DNA from: Galbula dea
Lineage: Eukaryota; Chordata; Aves; Piciformes; Galbulidae
Direction of reading: 5' to 3'
Assembly: GCA_013399015.1 (NCBI GenBank)
Contig: VWZX01009108.1
Span: 2,906,822-2,970,821, forward strand
DNA: 64,000 bases
Both the position numbers and the translations under genes were made by a program. The notes beneath the pieces were generated by a model. That model did not search any database. It was not told the origin of the DNA and was given only the letters and a program-made list of their open reading frames with translations. Positions 12,828 to 25,394 of the stretch are shown here, piece by piece. Position 1 is the stretch's first letter, and every line of letters starts with the position of its first letter.

Positions 12828-15800
12828 TCAGTTGATGTCAGTCTAAGCTAAAGGATGATTTACCTTCTGACCGACATGGAAATACACACATGGAGTAAGT
12901 GTGGAATTTGTAGGAACAGAAGACAGGCTGTAGCTAAGAGCTCTGCAGCAAAAGCCTTCATGCTACTCTGAAGCAGTTGACAATGAGCTCTCCTCTTAGA
13001 TCCAGCACTTCCAGGTTTTGGAGTGTGCCAGGATTTACATTTATAAAGTCTTCATGCACCCTTTGTCATGCCTTTTTTGTAGTGTACTCCCTTGCTGAAA
13101 GAACCAGTCTGAGATCAAGTTTATTAAGAAGGCATTGCATAAAAGCTGGAGTTTGACATCCAGAGCTGGGGCATGCCAGGACACTGCCACCTGCAAAGGT
13201 CTTAATTTTACAGAAATGTTTCTTTTCCACATTTGGAGCAGCTCTAGGATCCTCTCAACCAAAGGGGACTGAAAGCAAGCAACCATAAAACACTGCAGAA
13301 CATAGGGAACTACATCACTGAGTCAGTAATGGTTCTGGTCTCCAGCAAAAGGACAAGACAGGGCAGAGTCTAAGCTGTGAAGTAGGGGTAAAAGACTTGA
13401 GTGTGACAGAATAATCAACAGAAAGAGGGGAAAAAAACCCACAAAACAAACTCAAAAGGATTATATTTTACATATGGACTCTACAAAATAACTACTTTCT
13501 GGAAACAGTTCTTCAGAGGATGCTATACTCCCACTGCTCATACTTCATTATGACACCTCTATTTCACCCTCATCCCACAAAGGAGTGCAAACATTCCTTT
13601 TTACTTTTTAACCCTTTGAAGTTTCTACCTGTCCTCAATACTCAGCAAACTGTATGAAGAAGATCTTCCTAAGCCTCTAAAGGAATTGGGAACTAAACTC
13701 CTCCTTTCACTTTCTGCTTTTCTTCACTTATACTTAAAGATGATCCTTGAAAGTTCTCTATCTTGATGAGACTATAACATCTTAGTCTAGAGGCAGCCAC
13801 AGCTCAAAACACTTTCTGACTTGCAGTAGAGAACTTTGGTCCTCCAAGCAGCATGTTTTCATCCTAAAACAACCTTGAAAGTTTTTAACTCCAGAATTAG
13901 AATTCTGAACTTGCTCCAGAATGCCTCAACAAAAGCTGTATGGGAAATAGCTCTTTCCTGTCAGGCTCCTAAAATCCCTAGCATTTAGATACCATTTTTT
14001 AAAGGCTTTATTTGATATCAAGCACCTGAATCCTGTGTACTTTACAGGGGAATGAGCTAGTTTTTGAGGGGAAAAAGTAGCTGTTAGGAATATTAACTGA
14101 AGAGATGCTTGCTGCAGGAGTCTGTGTGTGTAAAAATCCTACTTTAATGTCTAATCTTGTAGTAAGTCCCAGAAGAGACTGACTCAATTTCCATTCATTA
14201 TGAGAGCAAAACTTAAAATTACTCTGATGTACAGACACTTGCTATCCCAGCATCTTTCAGGCAGCAGAGATTAGTGATGTGTGGCAGAGCCTCTGATGAC
14301 TAGCAATAAAGAGCCTTCAAATTATGGTGCAGTGTGGATTAATGGGGAAGCTTAAGGACTGGGTTTGTGTTACAGTATGGGCTCTATCATTGACAGCTTT
14401 CAGTAGCAGGGCTTCAAACCACAAATCAGAAATCTACAGCTGCTCATCACTTCCATATGAAAAAGTACTTAGAAAACCTCTAAATTATCATTCCTGCTTT
14501 GTGTTGCCTTGGGAACTAAAGCAGAAGCTTTGAATAAAAATATATCATAACTTCAGATATATTTTCAATGCAATACTAAAGGGAAACTAGAACATTTACT
14601 CATCTTGTTTCATATTTGCCTTAAGGGTCCTCCTCTATCCCTGACCTATGTGTTGTATAAAATAATCTTGTTGAGGCAAGTTCTATAAACTGAAAGGACT
14701 ATGACAACTCTGAAATAAGCCAATCTTTCTGTTATGCAGCCAGGGAGTACTCTAATCTTCAACCACAAAGAGAAAAACCAAAACTCTTGAAAATGTTTTA
14801 TGAAATTCACCTTGCTATATTGTAAAATTATGATTGTATGTGGAAAAGATCACTATAAATTAGTATTTTTTTTTGAATGCAAAACTAAAACCTGGGATCT
14901 GGAAAATTTCATGGAAAACCCCTCATTCAGTGGGCTTTAATGAGGAGAGCAGATATCCTACAGAGTACTCTATTTGTGGAGTATCAGTCAAATAGCAACT
15001 GGAGGAAAGCTTTTGATTGTAATCAGGGCTGTCAGATTTAAGTGGCTCAACTGAAAGGAACCTGGAGTTTTCACAAGGAGGGCTCATTCACCTGTTCCAG
15101 AATCACAGGACAAGCTCTGAGCTGACTGTTTTTATCAGGTACTTTTTGGATAGAGGCAGGAAGACAGAGAGAGATGGTATTTGATTTTGCCTAAAACATA
15201 TATTTTGCTACTGTGTAATGAATAGATTTTGTTTTTATTAAAAAGAAATAAACTTCAGCCTTGAGTTCATTGTAATAAAGGCATTCAGAGAAAATGAACA
15301 TGACAACAACAAACGTTCAGCATTCAGCTGTGCCCTTGACGTGCTGGGGACACTACTTCTGCACAAGTGCCTTCAGGCAACGAACTCGGGAACAAAAGAT
15401 GCAAAGGGGGTGGTGGGTGAGACAGTTGTCAACTGTTTTCCTGTAGCTTTTTCACTTTCCAGTTCAGAGACATTTTTGTTAATGATGACTTGAAAAGCCA
15501 GCATTCTTTCCAGATTGTAGGATGTTGATCTAGAAGTTAAAAAAGCTAATTTCCAACAGCATAGAGCTGATCCAGAACAACACCAGGAGAAAAGGACAAT
15601 AGAAACCCTAGGGTTACTCCAGAGCAAAATGTTAGGGTAAGCTTTCCCCAGCAACAAATAGAATAATTAATTTAGTTATTAAAACTTTAAAAGCAGGAAA
15701 ATTATTTTGTATCATACCTGATGATTACTCTATCTGGTGATCAACCCATGGAATACCCACCTCAAATAATGGGTGAATGGAATAACTGAAATTACACTTT

Positions 15801-16060
15801 CAGCTCTGTTCAGGCATCAAATTATCAGTGGGTTTACTTCCTTGTGAATGGACCAAAGCCATGACTCAGTTATCTAACTCTGTATGCATGTTTGTGTATT
15901 TTTAGAAGTTTACTGGTGTTGACATTTAATGAAGAACATGTATCAGTCAAATTTACTTCACCTCATTTTGCATGTTGCCTGTCTCACAGACACTTTTGTG
16001 GCACAGTCTTGATGAGCCTTTTGGCTAAAGAATCTGAATTTCTTACAAATTTTGTAATTG

Positions 16061-16130
16061 TTATAGATATGGGCTGGAAAAGACCTTGCATCATTGGAAA
16101 GAACCTTGGGAGTCCAACTAATTCCCTTCC
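16061..16130 (-). mobile_element. CR1 LINE 3'-end fragment, degraded
   Basis: Read on the plus strand this follows the reverse complement of a CR1 tail: a GGGCTGGAAAAGACCTT block near 16071, then GGGAGTCCAACTA at about 16108-16121. The terminal 8-bp repeats have decayed to a TTATAGATA-like remnant at 16061. Beyond about 16130 the match fades. CR1 elements are non-LTR retrotransposons usually found as 5'-truncated copies, and this is a dead fragment. Confidence 0.6.
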
Positions 16131-19100
16131 TCTCACTCTACCCTGTCAAAATTCAAAGTACTTTAAGGGGCAAGTCCTAGGAGAAAACATCATTGCAGTC
16201 AGGTGTGATTTACAAGAATGTCAGGACACATTACAGCTGCTATTTACTTCCAGGTTAACTCATTTTGAGTGATGAAACACTTGTTCTGTCTATTAGTGCC
16301 ACACAGAATTAATTGACAGTATTACCTGACCAAAGGAAAATAAAGACTTTGCAGAAAGGCAGCAGGTAACTGTGCTGCAGGAGCCTGCTGGGGTTTTCAA
16401 GACACTGAGGGTGCACAGAACTGCAGCACTTTCAGCTAAGCTGCCATTTAAAAGGGATTAGTGAGTGATCAGTGCATTATTATTAAAGGTTAATAAAAAG
16501 TTTCCAGAGACAGCAGTAACTTGATTTAGTTAGGAGATGTCCTTAGGTAACACGTTCCAATGCATACACATGTTATGAGCATGTTACAGGCACTGACTAG
16601 GACTCGTTCACAGAGAGCCAAAACCCAAAACCTCAAGTTTACATCAGTGGTTAATATTTAAAATCCAACTATAACCCAACCATTTTCTTTTCATCATTCA
16701 AACTTTAAATAAAAGTCTAGTAAAAATCTCAACATTTTCTGGCTTTAATTATTGACTTGATATTTCTGCCATATTAGTTGCTTTCTCCTCAGAAATTTGG
16801 GAGGTTTTTTGAACTCATTTCCCAAAGTAGTTTGTTCAGATTCCACACCCCCAGGCCCTCAGTTTCAACAGGACTAAGCAAGAATGGGAGATGCTCCTGA
16901 TGCCTTGAGAACATCTAGGGCCAGTTCTTCAACAAATGTACCTCCTCTTTTCACCTGCCTACTCAAACTACAAGTCTAAGTGCTCCTTATACAGTCCTAA
17001 CAGTATATTTGCAATTTATATAACAAGTTAGATTTTTGGGGTTACTTTGTCACTGGTATTTTTCTGGCTGTCTTCAAGTCCTACCCCACAATGCCTTAAG
17101 TAGGAATGTTATTGATCCCAGTATCAGTCAAGAATGCTGGAAAACCAGACTAGAGATATGAGGTCTGATGAAGTCAACGAGAAAGAATCTCTTCATTTCA
17201 ACAGTATTAGGTCAAATCCCAAGAAAAGATAAAGGATTAAGTGTTTAATGCTATGATACTATTTTCCTGTATCTTTATTTACTCTCTTCAGCCCCAGAGG
17301 GAGCAATTTGTATCAGTAAGTATTGTACATCTACAGATTCCACCTAAGAAAGTGATTCTAAAGAGAACTGTCTCAGTTCCTGTATGGAAGCAGGAGTCCA
17401 AGCACTGTTTGCACATTTACTTAGTGATAACAAAATAAAAATGTACTGCTTGTAAAGCAATGCTAAGCAAACAGTATCAGGGTGGTGATGGACAGCTGAA
17501 TTAAAAATGTTCATCTTTTAGTAATAACATGGATTGCTCATAAGGAGATTATATTTCTAGCACAATTTAACACAATTAGTCCATATAATTGTTATCGTTT
17601 GCCTACTGTATAAAGATTTAATGCTGTGCTCTAAAACCACTATCTTGCAAGAGAACCTGCAATCAGACTGAATAAGCTTCACATGAAGATGCATTTTCTC
17701 CAACCTCCATGGATTTTCAAGGAACTAGGAGTCTGTTTGTCAATCAAATGTGACATTATACCTCAAGGTGTTCAGGAAGAGCCTTGCAGAGATCCTGACT
17801 TTTGTTGTGCAGAAGTCAACAACAGCTTGGTTATTGCTTCAGCAAGATTTGATGGGCTTCCTCCACTTGTGCTGAGAAAATGTAGGTGTTAATATCCATA
17901 AGCCTGTTACATTTTTGGCAGGCCAGAGACTTGGAGTTGGAAGTTAGCCTAAATAAGAGCCTGTGACTTAAGCCACTTGGTGCTGGGTGTGAAAGTGACT
18001 TGCTCCATCGAGCGTGACTGAGCACAGCCTTAGTTACCACCAGTGGGGTTTAATAACCAGGAAGATCAAAGGGGTCATCATTAAATCTAGAAAGCAAAGA
18101 TATTTATCTGAGATCAAAGGGGAGGAACACCAGATCACCAGTTACTCTTTTTTTACAATCTTTGCCTGGAAATCACTAAATACTCTGGTATAACACATGC
18201 CTGTAGCTGTTTTCTGAGGTTAAAAAGAACTCCTACTGATTTATTATTTAAAACAAATACATTTCTAAATAATATTAAACACCAGGATTAAATATTAAAC
18301 AAACCTTTATGGTGCCAAATCAAGCATTCAGACTCCAGGAAATGTCAGACCTCGAGTTTTCTGCAGCTGTAGTAACTCAGCTACAGTGAACACCATATTT
18401 GTTGATATCCTAAACACTTACTGTTATGCAATTTGAATGTCTTTTTCAATATAGAAACTAGGGGATGAGCTGCTTTATTATCCAACCATGCCACCCCTCC
18501 TTCCTAAGCTCTCTGCAATCACAATCTGTACCACTTGCAAGTCCTTCACTACAGTCAGTTCATGGCTGTCTCTCCTTTGCCACGGACTGGGGCAGCATGG
18601 ATGTTATAAAATACAACATATCAGACTGTTCAACACAGGAAACATTTGTTAAAGAAAACAAACAAAACCACAAACACAAGCTGACAGGCTTCCCACATGG
18701 CTTGAACTACAGATTTGTCTTTTTTTTTTTAATCTAGAATTTCTGGAGAGCCCACAGAGACATCTTGTGCCTGGATAATATATAGCAAGTTATCAATACA
18801 AAAGAGGGGCTGTGGTCCTTCTTCCTCTTTGCTCCAATCCTCTTGGGACAGCAGAGACAGACAGCAGCTCCTACCAGCATCATGGCTTGGGAGTGCAAAG
18901 TTATCATCTCCCTTGTCTTTAGATGGATCAAGAGGTGTGGGTGGTGAACCCAGACTGGCCATAGTAGCATCCAGTCTTTATTCAGCAGGTAGTTTCTATT
19001 GATATTTTTGAGTGACCATGTCTTACTGAATAAAGTGCTCAGTAGGTACTGGTAGGCATTGATTCTTCAATCAAACATCACTGTGTTACACACTGGTAGC

Positions 19101-19976
19101 TGCATTGCAGCAAGGAAACATTTGGGCAATATTACTGAGCTTTGAAAGCAAACACAGATTCCTCTCCAAGTGCTCTTTTTCAGTAGGAATTCTTGGGTTC
19201 AGCTACAAAACAGGAGTTAAGCAGCATGTCAGTATTTGAGAGAGAGTTTCAATATTTCAGGGGGTGCCAGTGAGATAAAGTACAAGTGTTGTGAGCTGAC
19301 TAGAGCACCCTGAGAGTAGTTTAGCCATAGGCAGCAAGAGGGGCTTAAGGCTACCTCCTAGATGTCAGAGCCAGACTGAGATTGCTTCCTGTTAAACTAA
19401 TGCTTCAATGCATGAAAAAATTTCCCATTTCCCCATGTTAAATACCTGTCTCCCACTCAAAACTAGGTACTGTTCTATATAATTGATATTTATATTATAG
19501 TGGCAATTCCACATCAAATTATGCTGTAATGTATTTTTCAACAAACCTTTTAGAAGGTGGCCTGCTTCCACCTGAATAATTAAAGCATTGGCTATTACTT
19601 TGAGCACTCAACATAGCTGTAGAGCTGGTATAACTGCCTTTGTCTAAGGATATAAGGAAAAGAAGGTCTGTAGGGGGAGGTGCAGGGTATGACACAGCCC
19701 AAGACTCCTCTTAACCAAGGGGCACTGTGTCTACAACAGTACAGAAAGCAACCCAGGGGAATTGTGTGCCTGGTGACAGTACCTGCCTGTGAGAGCATGC
19801 TCAGAGTGGTACAGCAGCAGCTGGTTTCCCTGAGGACTCAGATATACAAGTGTGCTGATTCCTAGAGAACCTTTTGAAGTATACCTGTTGTTGAGGTAGG
19901 CACCAGGACCCTGTGCAGCCCCTGACCCATTTCCCTTAGGATTTTTAAGGTCAGGCAGAAAAAGAGAGACTTTCTT

Positions 19977-20023
19977 AAAAAACAAAACCAAAAAAAACCC
20001 CAGACAAACCAAATCACCCAACA
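19977..20023 (+). repeat. A/C-rich low-complexity tract
   Basis: The tract is almost entirely A and C, with an A8-C4 block at 19990-20001. The overlapping minus frames at 19731-20021 and 19862-20107 read through it and are not credible genes. Confidence 0.9.
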
Positions 20024-21494
20024 GGATAAATTACAACTGCTTGGACACCCTGAACTCTGGTACCAAAGGTTCCCTGGGGCTGTCTCCTCTGATGCAGTTG
20101 ATTTCAAGAAGCACAGGTCTCTCCCTGTTTTCCTTCTGGTTCATTACTTACCCCATGTCTGTACTAGCAGCAGACATTATCATTCCCTCTCTCTTGCTGT
20201 GTTTTATTCATTCAGTTACCAGGCAGTGAAGCTAACCCATGTTCACTGCTCCTTCAGCCCCTAGCTACCCACTCTGAGGAAACAAATGAGCTCTCAGGAT
20301 ACTTTAGGTCCTGCAAGTCTGCAGTCAAAGTCTGGAGAACCCAGGTGAGATGCCTATTCTCCTCTGTAACCATTGGATCATACTGTACCCCAGAGTACCC
20401 CCAGTGTGTACAGCCCACATCAGATCCACTGAAGATAGGAAGATTTCTTGTGCACACATAGTACAATTCACAAATAGTCCCTAAGGGAGCTCTCCTGATG
20501 CCATTTATAAAGGTGATCAATAAAGTTTTGCTATCATTTGCTTAACCACTAACTCTGAAACCAAACTGCCCAGTAGGGATGTGGTTTACACTGTGCTTCA
20601 TTAACCCAGTACATCAGTTGCCATCACACAGCCTCCCTTGTTTTGTAGCAGTATCACATCAAGGCTTAGAGAAGCTATTGTTGTGCTCAGTGTTACTGCT
20701 ACACAGGATGATAATTATAAGAAGTATGCACTGGACTGGAAGGAAATGTGTAAGAAGCTCTGGAAAAGCAGCCCTGAAACTATACTAGCACTGAAATGAA
20801 GTTCTGCTACTCAGAGCCAAAAAAGTGAGGTCACAAAAGGTGAGGATGGCACAGAATTTACTTCTCCCCACTCATCACAGAAGATTTCCCAAGATTATCC
20901 CTGGCTCAAGCATACATTAATCTTTCAGAGATGAGAGGAATGGAGTAACTGATTTTTTAAAGGTAAACACATGAAGTAATTTTGGACAGATGCAGAAGAC
21001 AATAGGCTTAGTTCCCATCTGTAACAAAAAAATGTATTTCTTTGCAGTTTAGTCCCAAACCTTTGGAACAGGCATAATTACTTACATTTTTGTGACTTAA
21101 TCAAAAGCTCTTTAGAAATGGAATTGTCTCCCACTACTAATCAATGAAGCAGATAAAAACATCTCTCAGTTTGTTTAGCTTATGACTTCATTTCAGAATG
21201 CCCCACGTTGAGCTGTTGCAGTCTGCTAGGAAACATGAGTCAGCTTTGCACCTTAAATAGCAGCTGAAAAGTTGACTTTAACAGCTCACTGAAAACTCCC
21301 CTGGGGTAACACACAGGCATCCTTTCCCTTTCACAAAAGGGGAGGGATAGACCTAGCAGCAAGGATTTGTAGCTGAGACATCTCTCCATCCCAGTTGTCT
21401 GCTACAGTAGTCAAGCATCATTTAGAGCAACTACTAAAAGTTCAAGGTGGTAGAAAACAGACTAGAGGATACCACAATCCTGCAAACACATCTT

Positions 21495-21593
21495 AAAAAA
21501 CCCCAAACCACAGCAAAAGAGAACAACCCACAACAAAACAAACAAAATAAGACACCCCCAAACCCCCAGAACCCCACCCTACACCAACCCCCA
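21495..21593 (+). repeat. A/C-rich tract with C-runs (minus-strand G-quadruplex motif)
   Basis: About 100 bases of nearly pure A and C. Runs of C lie at 21501-21504, 21555-21559, 21563-21567, 21572-21575, 21577-21579 and 21588-21592. On the minus strand, four G-runs of at least three bases within 21555-21579, with loops of 1 to 4 bases, fit the usual intramolecular G-quadruplex pattern. The minus frame at 21434-21688 crosses this tract and is a by-product. Confidence 0.9.
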
Positions 21594-24500
21594 GCATGAA
21601 CAGTTTTCTCAGCCAGTTCCTTTTCTATTGGTTGAAAGCACCAGTAGAAGTTGGGTGAGGATATTAAGATTTTGGTGTCTAATACCATTCATTTCTGAAA
21701 TAAGACAGTTAAATTCTCTTGGTATCTACACCTTCATGCAGACTGCTTTAGCCTGCAGGATTTCAATGGTTGGGCACCTACTTTGGGTAATTTTTTTTCT
21801 ATCCTTAATGCACATTCACAATAGAAAATTATGTCTTAAATGTGATGATTGTGTGCAGTCACGTTGAGCACTCTAATACCTTCCAACAAAACATATTCAT
21901 CACTAACTATTAAAAAAAAGAATCTACTAATAGCCAAAGAGCTACAAAAGGAAAAATTATTTAGCTTTAAACTTGCTTCCACCCTTGGCTGATATTTACA
22001 CAAGCACAATTTCATCAGGCTTGATTTTCTCCTAGGAAATATCTGTATCTGCTACTCTGATTTCAAAGGGAGTTTGGAGAGATATTAAAGTGTTATTCTG
22101 GTTCAGTCACAATTTTCACAGGGGGAAATTGCTATCCAGAATACAATGCTGAGGACTTTACATAACATTGGAGTTATTCCTGATGTACAAAACAGAAAAC
22201 CACTGAGATCATGCTGATGTTGTTTGCATAAGGTCAAAAAAATCAGGCTTTTTGTTGCTGGAGAAATTTGGGTATTTTTGCTTCTTAAAAGCAGGTTAAT
22301 TATAACAGCAGAGACAGAGACTGCATTTGCTGTGGGGAAAAGATGGAGAGGGGTGGGAGGTGGGCAAGCATAGAACGTGGAAAACCCAAAAATCTGACAG
22401 TTTGCCTCTGTAGAATCTTTTGTTCTTGCCTTTGAAGCACCAAAGCCATGCTTTGCCTGCACTAAAATACTCTGACCAGCCCCAAGTGTTCTCCTTTTAG
22501 CACTTTGCATTAATCAATCATCCTGACTTTACAACATAACATGCCTAGCCAGTGACATGCTTGAATAGTTCACCTGTGGTCACTGTATATCTGCCTTTGT
22601 GGCTGGTTTATAAACCTTGAGAGAAACCTTCTCTCAGCTACAGCTGCAGAAGCTGGAAGAAGCCCCACCCATCAAGTACTTCTATATTGTAAAGTAGACA
22701 CTTTCTGCCTTAGAAAAAACAGGGTTTAACTGCTCCCTGGGAAACATTTCCCACACCATTTCCTGCAAGTAGGGCAGACTGGAAATATCTCAGAAGCTAC
22801 ATCCAGGCCAGCTACAGAAGCTACAACAGACAAGGTGGGAAATTTGTAACATGATCACAACCTGCTTTGAAACAAGGTACATGAGTATTTTTGGTGAGTA
22901 CTAGGGGTGGAGCCAAGAACCCGGGAGCCTGTTGTCAAGAGCAATTCTACTTCTCCCACATGCAACCATGCCTGAGGTCGCCCAGTTCCTCCCATTCCTC
23001 CTGTACATGCAGAGCACTTGATGCTTTCTGGCACATTAAAGCTTATAGAATGTGCTGACATATGTGAAGTGAATTTTTTCCAAAGACAGGATTCCAAAAT
23101 TTAGAAATCCAAGAGACAGAATGCTGAGGACAGGGCTAACTTGTTTTCCACCTCTTTACCTAATGTCAGATCTTACCCTTCTTTAAAATCCAAATATGAG
23201 TTGATCTACTCAAGTTCCACTCCTTTGCCTCTCCAGTAGCAGTGGCAGTCCTGTCTCTATGCTCTCTTTAGTGAAGAGTCTGCATCCAAAAAGCTTACCC
23301 ATCTCACAGAGCATTGTAAGAGACTGAAGTAAATCAAAATAGCATTTGGGTCAGTTAGTAATTTACTTTGGCATGAGAAGATTGAAAGTAGTTTTCATCT
23401 CTTTTGTATATTTATCTATTTTGTAGCTCCCATGCCAGTTTCCACTTTGAGCAGATATCTGCCAAACACCATAAACTTTTATGAGGGGAGGAAAGAAAAA
23501 GAGATTGTGCTGACAGAATTAGACAGCTGGATAAATGTATATTCTCCAGCAGCCTCTCATGGTCCTTGCTCCAGGTGCAGGTTTCCTAAAAATCTGTGAG
23601 GTTGGAAGTAGTGATCTTCACAGCCAGAGCAGAGCCAAGGGACAGAGTATAGCCTCTTTGGAATGAGCAGCTCACTCTATTTACACCTCAGCTGTTGTTT
23701 GGCAAGACCTGCTTTTTATAACATTGTACATAGTTATGCTAGCAAATTTGGTTCAATAAATGCATCCTGTTGAATACCAGGGATCCTTTATTTAAATCCA
23801 AGCTTTCTCATTACAAAATATATGCTCTGTGGCTTTGCTATGGGCACTTGCACACAGCTCTAAGCACCTCCCTTCTTCACCTGCATTAACTCCTAAGGGG
23901 TCTTTCTCATTCCTGCCTTAAATAATCTCTCCCAGCATCACACTACATCCTGGGTAGCAAACTCCCAGCAAATATGCTGTATTTGGAACCAGGCAAGTGA
24001 GGCAGTGGAGCTAGATAGAGCTGACCTGACTAATTCAACTGAATACCATGGCTTGCTTGGCAGGGTAAGAGCCTTGCCTTTATTCCCTTTTGTTAACAGC
24101 CAGGTACTCCCATACACCAAGTTTGATAGTGATGAGAGACCTTCACTGCAGACATTATATCATCCCTAAGAAGTCATCCCATAGAAAGCAGGGGAAATTG
24201 GCAGATATTATATTAGCTGACATTCTTGTTTATTCTGTGAACTACACATTTGAAGCCATAGCTGACTGCAATATTCTGATGGTCGATGCATGCTTCTCTA
24301 TTACTTTCCATCTGTTACACACTGAACAAAGGACTGCAAAGTGCAGACATCAAGGGGAAAAATTCTAGTTCCACTACCCTAGCCAAAGCTGTCTGCTATT
24401 GAAAGCAGTGATAGATAATCTATAAAATAATTTCAACAAGCCTACAATGAAGGAATCCCACTATCAGTGCAACCCTACAGTACTAGTTGCTGGAAGAGAA

Positions 24501-24619
24501 TTTATTTAACAGTGAAAGTTAGTTCACAAGAAAAAGAATTGATTTTTTCACAGTATAAAGCATAGGGGTTTATGAAGCATAGATCAACATCTTCAGCAAT
24601 CACTGTGGAGGAATTAAGG

Positions 24620-24655
24620 AAGTTTCCATCAAGATCAAAGAAGTTTCCATCAAGA
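24620..24655. repeat. 21-bp-period tandem duplication
   Basis: AAGTTTCCATCAAGA occurs at 24620-24634 and again, exact, at 24641-24655. This is a simple two-copy local duplication. Confidence 0.9.
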
Positions 24656-25307
24656 ACTGAGTAACATCACAAGATTCATTAGATATGAAGAATAAAATTG
24701 TTTGCCAAAAGTAGTCTAAACCAAGTTTAAACACAGCTTGACAAACACTCTGGACAAGAAGCCCAACTTACTAAAGCCACTGCATTTAAGGTAAAATAAA
24801 TTTTCAAGTCACCTTTCAAGCCAAGTCAGATTTTTTTATTCTGCTTTCTCAAGGGCAACCAGAAATTCAGAACTCAATCTTTTATTGTCCTTGGTAACTG
24901 CTGTAGCAGCAAACTTTCAATATCTTTCCACCTTTTCATGTTTGGTAATCAATCTCAATGGAAGTTAGGAACAAGTCCCTGAGGTAGCTTTGGCAGCTGG
25001 CAGAGGCAGTGCAGACATGTACATTCAACATGCCCCTTGTGCTTTCAAATCACAGGATAGCAAATAGCTCAGTGCTGCCAAGAGTTTCCCTTATGGTAAC
25101 ATATTCCTAGGTTATAGGAGCCACACAGATCATTTATGATGCAGAAAGCTTTACACAGAATGCCAAATCCTGTCCTCTATTTATACTATTTGGTAAACTG
25201 AGATTGTTTCCAAATGCTGATATAAACTATAAAATTAAAGGCCCTGCAATAGCCTTTACTGTAAAACTTGCAACTAATACTTATGACCAAGCCTGTTACT
25301 AGGGGTT

Positions 25308-25394
25308 TTGCAGTGAAGCAAGGTCTTGGCAGTGTTAGGTTTACAATTGGACTTGATGACCTCAAGGGTCTTTTCCAACCTATATCATTCTACA
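25308..25394 (+). mobile_element. CR1 LINE 3'-end fragment
   Basis: The order of blocks matches a CR1 tail: GGTCTTGGCAGTGTTAGG, then ATTGGACTTGATGACCTCAAGG, then GGTCTTTTCCAACC, ending in one decayed terminal 8-mer ATTCTACA at 25387-25394. It is strongly 5'-truncated. The plus frame at 25268-25456 is a translation through this element and should not be taken as a gene. Confidence 0.85.

Larger units (their letters stand above)
6511..16060. other. Unique non-coding DNA
   Basis: No gene seen. Frames at 10808-11089 (minus) and 10839-11192 (plus, 117 codons) overlap in antisense, which argues for chance in both. Simple tracts include T10 at 8978-8987, T14 at 10430-10443 and an A/C tract at 13431-13459. 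A block near 12290-12400 is AT-rich and resembles non-coding conserved sequence. Four CpGs cluster within 15313-15386, which is unusual for this window. Confidence 0.8.
16131..25307. other. Unique non-coding DNA
   Basis: No gene seen. The 135-codon minus frame at 22103-22510 has no recognisable domain. Low-complexity tracts occur at 18651-18680, 19977-20023 and 21495-21593, and T11 at 18720-18730. Short local duplications are AATATTAAACA at 18271-18281 and 18291-18301, and AAGTTTCCATCAAGA at 24620-24634 and 24641-24655. Confidence 0.8.

Noticed and set aside
18720..18730. T11 run as the tail of a minus-strand processed pseudogene
   Set aside because: No coding-like or known sequence lies next to it on the expected side, and no target-site duplication is visible.
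22103..22510. 135-codon minus-strand frame as a possible gene
   Set aside because: No recognisable domain, no promoter or splice context, and ordinary AT-rich flanks. Its length is compatible with chance.
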